Origin: Schizophyllum amplum
Taxonomy: Eukaryota > Basidiomycota > Agaricomycetes > Agaricales > Schizophyllaceae
Length of the DNA stretch: 64,000 nucleotides
Direction: 5' to 3'
NCBI GenBank assembly: GCA_007026445.1
Contig: VDMD01000048.1
Span: 149,823-213,822 of the forward strand
Part shown: positions 57,301-64,000 of the stretch, one piece after another
Numbering within the stretch: the first letter of the stretch is position 1
Layout: each line of letters starts with the position of its first letter
Notes under the pieces: generated by a model
Database searches by the model: none
Told to the model about the DNA's origin: nothing
Seen by the model: the letters and a program-made list of their open reading frames with translations, nothing else
Made by a program: the position numbers and the translations under genes

Positions 57301-58367
57301 CGTCGAAACCAGAGCCGCTGCAGCAATCACTGCATCCTCCGAGACGGTCACAGGGACTGGCGTGAAAGGTGTAACCGCCTCAACGTCCACCGCCTGCGCG
57401 GGTCCCTTGATCTCCGCCTCCAGCGCAGCTCCCCTGCCATCCGCCGCCTGCGTGACTGCCTTGATGTCCGCGGCCCGTGCCACAGTGTCCTCGTTCACAG
57501 TGTCTGAGGTTGTAGCGTCTGCATAGTCCGAGGCGGTCGTGTAGGTAGTGTCTGCAGCGTCCGAGGTCGTAAGAAGCGACGGCGTGGAGCTTGTGTTAAG
57601 GCTGGGCGTGGAAGGGGGCTTGGTCGTGAGAGAAGGCTTGCTCTCATCTTCGTCAGCTACGTCAAGATTGTCCCCGTTGTACCAGATAAGTGTGCTGCGC
57701 AGTTCGTTAGCAGGTCGTGAGTAGCGGAAGAGTGAAGGTAGACGCACGGAGATTGCAGGTAGTCGACCTGCTGAACAGGGTAGTAGTAGTAGGGTGAGTC
57801 CCCATGCACGACGCAGCGCAGCACGAAGTCGGAGACCGTTGCAGGGTGCGGGGGCTGATAGTATGAGTGCGGGGGTTGGTAGTACGAATGGCTCGCGATG
57901 TTGGACCAAGAGACAACCGTTTGACAGAGCACGATGATAGCAAGCGCGTAGATAACGACCTGCAAAGGACGGTTAGCGGTATCCATAGTCACGCGCTCGC
58001 GAAGACGCACCAGCATTATGTGCAGAACCTCCAGAAGGGCCGGACTCCCCGGCTGTCCCGCCGTATTGGCTTGAAGAAATGGCCCGATGCCCGTGTTCAC
58101 CACCGGTGACGGCAGTAACAGATGCAGACGATCAGGAGGCAGGCTCGAGTTGTCAGACATATACCTGTCGAATAGGATAGGGGAGCCGGGAGGAAGCTGC
58201 GTGCCGCTGCGGTACTCGTAGGCGACCTTCTGCGCCTGGTACCAAGCCGCCAGCGCGGTGAGCATGGCGAGAACGCGCTGCGCCGCGACGTCGCCAGAGC
58301 GCGCAACGCTCACGAGAACATTGGACGCGAGGGCAAAAAGGACCATAGTGTCGTGAAGGACGTCCAT
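54313..58367 (-). CDS. Ubiquitin-specific protease (USP family)
   Basis: Cysteine deubiquitinase that removes ubiquitin from substrates. Twelve exons join in phase to 1149 aa: 58011-58367, 57748-57959, 56873-57694, 56497-56818, 56275-56454, 56006-56221, 55629-55950, 55446-55565, 55310-55394, 55049-55231, 54443-54993, 54313-54392. The first 700 residues are unlike known USP domains: one hydrophobic helix (VVIYALAIIVLCQTVVSW), then a disordered Ser/Thr/Ala-rich region with KKAEKKRQRKQQR and short repeats. The catalytic domain has GLLNHSRTICYINSALQ (Cys about residue 784), the QQ-like box RQEDSHEFL, a zinc-binding CAC..RCERCDSC set, TLQLQRF and the His box DGHYVAWVKS with MNDE. The tail is basic and ends KRKKRGR, a probable nuclear signal. 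The Cys box is one residue longer than consensus and lacks its Gly-Asn. The hydrophobic helix and NLS point to different locations, so location is unclear. Confidence 0.87.
56050..56160. repeat. 21-bp coding repeat in deubiquitinase exon 6
   Basis: The minus strand encodes successive PTPI(Q/R)TP/PP units. About five degenerate 21-24-bp units are visible as (T/G)GTGTT(T/C)GGAT(G/T) words. Confidence 0.75.
57027..57085. repeat. 18-bp coding repeat in deubiquitinase exon 3
   Basis: GGGAACGGACTCGACGGC is repeated three times, encoding PAVESV units on the minus strand. Confidence 0.85.
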
Positions 58368-59610
58368 GGCGAGAGTCGGATAGAGGTAGCAGGATGGTTT
58401 GATTGATTATGTGGTGGTGGTGTTGGTAGAGAGAAAGAGGTATACTGATACAATGGCCTTCTTATACACCACAACCCTAACAATCACAATAGAAGTCAGC
58501 AGGGCTTCTCTAAAAGGAACAATGGCCAGCGCACCTTGCCTACAGCAAAACAGCTTTCCCGCGTCCCCTCCCTCTGCCCTTCTCGGCACATCTTTCGTAC
58601 AGTCATGACCCAACATCATGGTAGAGCATCTCTGAGGACCAAAGATTGCGAAACAAGCAATGTACGTTGAGTTAAGATATGTGGCGCGCACGGAGAACAA
58701 AGAAAGCTATTAATTGCCATTGTTTGACCGATTCGGAAACCGGGCCGATCAGCGGAATCAACTCGATTCGGACTCTCGGACAACGCTCAACTTTGGTTCA
58801 ACTTCACCTTCATCTGCGGACTGCACAGAATTCCGCCTTTGCATTTCGAATCTCCTGCATAATCATACCCCTTGCGATTCAAAATATTTCTGTGGCATAA
58901 GCGAGGAACCTGTAAACTGCAGCAGCCCTGGCTCGAGCGCCAATGCCATGATGAAGTGGGCTAGCAGAGCTGGTGCGCCAGGCAGGCTTTGCGTAAGCCG
59001 GCTTGTCTTCCACGGGACGACGCCGGATAGGACTACCTTCGCGAGCAAGCCATGGACATCTTGAGTCGCGGCGGACATCCTTGGGCAATGAGGAGCCCGA
59101 GGTACGATGCCATGAGGCTTCCGGTCATCGGTATAGTGAGTCTTCGCTCGTTGTTATAGCCGATAAAATCACCGGAATTGTAGGGTGCGATGGCTGCACT
59201 ATGGTGCAAGCGCCTGTGCCAGCATCCCCTTCAGAGCAAGATTTCTGAATCCATCTTTACAGACTCACCTGGTCTTCCCTCACAATCTTCGACTTCGATG
59301 CGTCATTCAAGCCCGAGAACTTTCGGCCTTGCGTCATCTTCCCTATTGTCGCTTGACTGGTACTCTTCTCATGCTAGGACCTTTTGCGCCGCAATAGTTG
59401 GAAAAGGCCATTATTCCTGGCTCTATATATACCGTAAGCATATTGCTCCTTCGTCCAGGGCCCCCACGCAGGCTTGTCTTCCGCCCGCGATCCACGGCTC
59501 AACGTCGACCTCCAACGGCTTAACCCTCGTTTCCCGACGCGAAGCGTCTCACCGCTCGACACCGAAGAAGACGCTCGACAGCCACACCATCCCGCCCACG
59601 AATCTTCATC
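58368..59610. other. Intergenic, no gene recognised
   Basis: The first part carries the deubiquitinase promoter (GTGGTGGTGGTGTTGG run near 58412). The rest has only overlapping frames without motifs. Confidence 0.4.
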
Positions 59611-60247
59611 ATGTCTCACAACGAGCGAGCCGAGCACTATGGCTATGCTCCGTCGAGGCCTCACTCAAGCTATCCACCTCACGCCAAAATGACAACGATC
59701 ATTCTCGCAACGCTGGCCCCGTTCATGTGCGCGGCTCTGAAGCTCAGGAATCGACTGCCGCCACCGCCACGGTTACCACGCTGTTTAAATTCCTGGGCTA
59801 CATGACATGTGCCGCCATCTCCGGTGCCACTCTCGGAGTCGTTTGCCTTCTTCTGGGCCGGCAAGCCGCGCTCCATCCTCGCGACACCAAAGCCTGGGCC
59901 GCTGCAACCGCTCCCTTAATTCTCGCCCGCGTCGGTGCGGTGGGGGGTCCATCATGCTTCCCGCCTTCTACCTCGTCCTGCGTCTTGCGCAGTGGATAGT
60001 TCAGAGGACGGGAGTGCTGCGGGGTGAGCCAGAGGGTAGCATCAAATTCCTTTGTGGTTTGGCGGTGTTCCTTATGTCCCTGTGCTGGGCGGTCGCCATG
60101 GGCCCATTGGGGGTTTCGATTTTGAACGTGAGCGCGGTGAGCGGCGGGCTATCTGTCGGGCAATGCAGCATCGTCGGTATATCTGGGTGGCTTGTGCTAG
60201 TTTTCATTGGCATTGCAGTGGTGGGTATTTATCTGTTCTTGTGCTAA
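59611..60247 (+). pseudogene. Probable broken membrane-protein gene
   Basis: It starts MSHNERAEHYGYAPSRPHSS in one frame. The coding-like sequence then continues in a second frame (TTLFKFLGYMTCAAISGATL, then GVVCLLLGRQ..AAATAPLILARVGAVGG). From a run of six G at 59942-59947 it continues in a third frame (SIMLPAFYLVLRLAQWIVQR and several hydrophobic helices to GIYLFLC, stop 60245-60247). The joined product would have about five helices. Neither frame change is explained by a convincing intron, although one alternative intron (GTGCGG..GCGCAG) would give a short product ending near 60026. Family not recognised. Confidence 0.4.
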
Positions 60248-60780
60248 TCGGTGGGTCATATTTGAGTACACGCGACAATGTAGTAGACTTGGCTTTCCCA
60301 TGAACCAGCATCTCCTACCAGTAACGGTCAATGAGCGGAGTCAATAACAATGGCAAAAGTTGAGCGCGCACTGCGCATCGGCTTCGTCAGACTTTGAATT
60401 GTGGCGCATTTATCAGATCTTGCTATCTGAGCAAGGAATTCCAAGGCCCTTTCGACACATCTGACGCGCACCGTCCTCCTTTGCACTCTGCTGGACTATG
60501 CAATATGCGAATACGTGAAGCACACCGGACAAGAGGAGACTCCCAAGAGATTACTTGACCGTGGCCACGCCTGTACTCGAATATTGACCACTGAGTGGCA
60601 CGATTTGACCCACAGGCAAGACGACCGTACCAACAGCAGTAGACATTATTAGGCAACAAGCATGGTGGGTGAAAGCGAACGTCGGGGGGTTATTAATCAA
60701 GGGCTAGCCTACTAATATACTAAGGCTGCCGTCTAGGCAATGTTGAGTCCTCGACAATTCTCAGAGCCAGCGTTGACAAC
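60248..60780. other. Intergenic, no gene recognised
   Basis: Lies between the convergent 3' ends of the membrane-protein remnant and ERG5. No motif is seen. Confidence 0.4.
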
Positions 60781-62589
60781 TTATGCCGTCGGACGCGTGG
60801 CCTTGCGCGGCTTGAAGCTCATCTTGCAATCGTCGGCAGGGAACAGGGTGGCAATCATCCTAGCCAAGCGGCGCGTTAGCAAACGTCCTCCGTGTCACGC
60901 CACCGCACTCACTTGACTTTGAAGCTATCCGGCGTGATATCGTGCTCCATCTCCATCATCATGGCCGCGTTCGCGAGCACGATGGCGAGGTTCATCACCG
61001 TGTACTCCTGCCCGATGCAGCGGTGCGGGCCGTTGCCGAACACCAAATAGTTCTTCGGGTTCGCGTTGGCCGGGCTTTCGGGGTCGAGCCAGCGCTCGGG
61101 GAGGAACGCGTCTGGGTCGGGGTACGCCTCCGGGTCGTGCAGGGAGTTGTAGAAGGTGGGTATGATCATGCTGCCGACAGGCACGGTGTAGTCGTCGCGG
61201 ATCTTGAAGGGCTTGACGGTTTTGTAGGGTATCTGGCAGAGCGTGAGTGGATGCTGAGCAGATAATCGTACGCACTGACCATGGTGACGGGCGGGCGGAC
61301 GCGCAGGTTCTCCTTGACGGCTGCCTGGAGGTACGGCATCTGGTCGAGCAGGTCGAGCGTGAGGGTCGCGTGCGGATCGGGGCCGACGACGCGCTCGATC
61401 TCCTCCCTGACCTTCGCCAGCACGTTCGGGTGGTCCACAAAGTGCTGGAACCCGTACGTGAGACCGCTGCTCATCGCGTCCTGCGACGCGAACAGGAAGG
61501 AGAAGACGACGAGCGCCATCTCCCTGTCGCTAAAGTCCCGTCGGCCCTTGTACGTCGGGTCCGCGAGCAACAGGTTCCACTCGTCGAGGAGGCAGCTGGC
61601 GGGCTGACCCGCGGCCACGGCGCGCTTGGACTCGTGCGCGGCGTGCTCAAGCCACTTGAGCGCGACCTTGCGCGCCTGGATCGCGCGGTAGATCTTCGTG
61701 CCGGGGAGGGGGAGGGGGAAGTTGACGAGCTCGAGGGCGACGGTGATGTTCCAGTACTTGTCCGAGATCTCCTGAGTGGCCTCCTGGGGGATGTACATGC
61801 CGCAGAAGACGCGGAGGGAGACGACCATGTTCATGTGGCGGGCGTGCATCATGATGGGGAAGGACTTGCCGGTGGCCTGCGAGCGCTCGATCCACTCCTG
61901 GAGATGCTCCTTTGCGATGCGGTCCTGGATGGCGACATAATTTCTGCAAGGATCAGCGGGAGAATATTGTGTGTCAAAGGAGCGCTTACCCGATAGCCTT
62001 GCGCGTGAAGAGCGCGTTGAGACCACGGCGGTACTCGACGTGCGCCTTACCCTGGAGGAAAACCCTGGGCACGGGGAGTCAGACGACGGGTCGCAACTGC
62101 AAGCCACACGCACCAGTTCTCGGGCAGCAGGATGTGCTTCGCTGCGTGCACGATGGCAGGCTCCGCGCACGGCGTGTTCAAAATCTTGCGGGAGTATTCG
62201 TTGGAGGCGGCCATGACAATGAAGCTGCGCGCGCGTAAGACACGGAAGACACCCGAAGTAAACACGCACATGTTGAAGACGCTGACGACGCTCAGTTCGC
62301 CCATCTGCCACTGCTTCATGTAGTTGTCAAGCGTCGGGTTCAGCGAGTCCGCAAACTTTCCGATGATCGGGATAGTCCACGACGCGCCCGGTAGGTGACG
62401 CTTCTTGTACCGGTATACGGTCTGCTCAAGGACGAGGAGCGAGACGACGATGGCGGCGGTGGTGAAGAGCCACGTCGATGTCTTGCCCTGACTCTGGGGG
62501 AGGAAGGAGTGGGCGGGCGAAGACATGTTGTAGAGCGCGGTCTCCGCAGCGGATGGGACGGCGACGCCGGGAGAGTGGACAGCAGCCAT
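60781..62589 (-). CDS. ERG5: Sterol C-22 desaturase, cytochrome P450 CYP61 (ERG5)
   Basis: ER-bound P450 that introduces the C22-C23 double bond into the side chain in the late ergosterol pathway. Six exons join in phase to 522 aa, normal for the family: 62270-62589, 62114-62224, 61990-62064, 61280-61943, 60913-61232, 60781-60859. The membrane anchor is TSTWLFTTAAIVVSLLVLEQ. PGASWTIPIIGKFADSLNPT follows. The I-helix FLFASQDAMSSGLTYGFQH carries the CYP61 variant FASQDA in place of the usual AGxDT. The K-helix is KENLRVRPP and the haem loop FGNGPHRCIGQ (Cys about residue 462). The end is FPADDCKMSFKPRKATRPTA. ATG 62589 was chosen; in-frame alternatives exist at 62724 (longer) and 62526 (MSSPAHSF). 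No defect is visible. Confidence 0.95.
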
Positions 62590-64000
62590 GGCGGAATGAG
62601 GAAGAGACCGTGGGTGGGACCAGGAGGCGCACTGCGGGGACTCGCGACCACTCAACTCACGAGGAGACACCGTGGGGGAGGACACCACTGCGAGGTAGCA
62701 AGTCAACGCTGCGACGGCAGCCATGGCGGGACGTGCACTGCGGGTGCTCAGTCAACGGCTGCGGGGCCACTGGCTGGCAGGTTGTTGTGCCCTGGCTCTG
62801 GGACGGCGTGCGCGGCTGGTGTCATGATGTCGCGATCGAAGCAGGACGCAGGATCTCGCCACTCGATCGCGTCACTGCCAGTGTCACGCGCTTACGCCCG
62901 GATTCGGCGACGTGACATGGATGTGTGTTGTTTGGCGTGTTTCTGCAACTTCTTCTTTTCGTCCTTGTCGACTTCGCGCCGCGACGACTTCCGGTCTCGG
63001 ATGGTTTCTCTTATGTAGTACCCACGAATACAAGCACTTTTGGTTTCTTCCACTAGTCTCAGACTGCTCTCTCTTGTCGCCTATTCCCTCCTCCTCGTCC
63101 TCCTCTCCAGACATCTCGACATGTCACTTTACGGCAACCGTTACCTATACCGCCGGATTCTCTAGCTCTCTACTCCATGCTACCCTCTCCATCTATCCTT
63201 CTGGCTTTAACATGTGGTGATGACAAGATATACAGGGCCTGACATCTCTGTTCTCCATGCCCTAGGTCTCCTCCTTTGTTCACCTTGCCACAATCTCTCC
63301 TCCACCCATTATTTCTTCCCCCTCTGTGACTGCCCCGTTTACTGATCGTTGCTGCCGGAACACAACCTCTGACAGTACGGAACACGACCATTGAATTACG
63401 AACCTACACCGCCACACAGCAGGGCCCTCTCGAGTCAATCACCAGAAACAGAAGGATTAAACGCATGGATTCATTCCTATTCCTATATACGTACACAATA
63501 CTAGACTACATTTGTCCCAGCCCTACTGAACGAATGCGCAAATCAAAGAATGACCACCGTGACCCAATCCCCATCGTGATTCGCCCAAATGTGCACCCAC
63601 AAATCAGCAGTGATCCTCGCAAGACCTACTCACCTTGCTCGCGGGACGGCGATCCATTGCCTCACGAGTTCGGCGGACGTCAATGTGCCGCTTCGACGTC
63701 GAACTGCCAAAACCACAACCAAATCGAGATCGGCGGACCACAATCCATTGCCTCAGCGCCGAATGCTGCCGATGACGCCGACGCTGGTCTTCCGTGCGAC
63801 AAGGAGGACCAACAAAGTTCACGCGTCGCCAGCCGGGGTCAACAGGCTGCGCGGCGGGAGTCTGAGCAAAGTCCAGGAGTGTGAGCGAAAATCGTGATCG
63901 GCGGACGGCGATTCATTGCCTCAGCGCTTAGGACGGCCTCAGGGTGGGCTTGTGAGGGGGTCTGCGTCGCCGGTAGCCCTCGGCCGCATCGACTGGAGCT
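62590..64000. other. Terminal region, no gene recognised
   Basis: Contains the ERG5 upstream region and then low-information sequence. A related motif, GCGGAC..CGAT(T/C)CATTGCCTCA(G/C)G, occurs three times near 63647, 63730 and 63901. Overlapping frames near the end follow this repeat and show no family motif. Confidence 0.4.

Overview
The window reads as a GC-rich nuclear genome segment of an agaricomycete (mushroom-forming basidiomycete). The coding genes are split by many short GT-AG introns, mostly 42-110 nt. Their families are typical of that class: a CYP63-like P450, a DUF6534-type membrane protein, a CYP61/ERG5 sterol desaturase and a sphingolipid C9-methyltransferase. No bacterial signals, operons or CRISPR arrays are visible. 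All exon models below were spliced by eye, and most were checked only for phase continuity and family motifs.

Layout. 1-13.2 kb is gene-poor and repeat-rich. It holds GC-rich unassigned DNA, a 44-bp tandem array, short terminal-inverted-repeat (TIR) elements, two nearly identical 494/493-bp TIR elements, and between those a broken Ty1/copia retrotransposon that itself carries a nested mini-LTR element. 13.6-15.5 kb is the 20S proteasome beta-2 subunit. 16.0-23.9 kb is a single very long gene (20 exons, about 2146 aa) ending in a pre-SET/SET/post-SET histone H3K9 methyltransferase module. 24-29 kb is strand-asymmetric, low-complexity DNA with many minisatellites. 29.2-33.2 kb is the sphingolipid C9-methyltransferase, whose later introns are large and filled with minisatellites.

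34-44 kb carries a kinase-fold gene, a fragment of a channel gene, a small conserved fungal ORF, a DUF6534-type membrane protein and an intact CSC1/TMEM63-type channel (17 exons, 1167 aa). 46-48.5 kb holds two copies of a 120-aa unknown gene, part of a third, a short TIR element and a decayed copy of the 5' end of the channel gene. 48.9-51.5 kb is a CYP63-like P450. 52.4-53.8 kb is a frameshifted paralogue of the kinase gene. 54.3-58.4 kb is a ubiquitin-specific protease (12 exons, 1149 aa) with an odd cysteine box. 59.6-60.2 kb is a probable broken membrane-protein gene. 60.8-62.6 kb is ERG5. The last 1.4 kb has no recognisable gene.

The genes do not form one pathway. Two act on membrane lipids (glucosylceramide methylation and ergosterol synthesis), two on protein turnover (proteasome beta-2 and deubiquitinase) and one on chromatin. 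The main story is local shuffling: paralogous and partial copies of the kinase, channel and 120-aa genes lie interspersed over about 19 kb, next to transposons. The best candidate for something new is the giant SET protein, which has several SUMO-interaction-like motifs and an AT-hook-like insert inside its SET domain.
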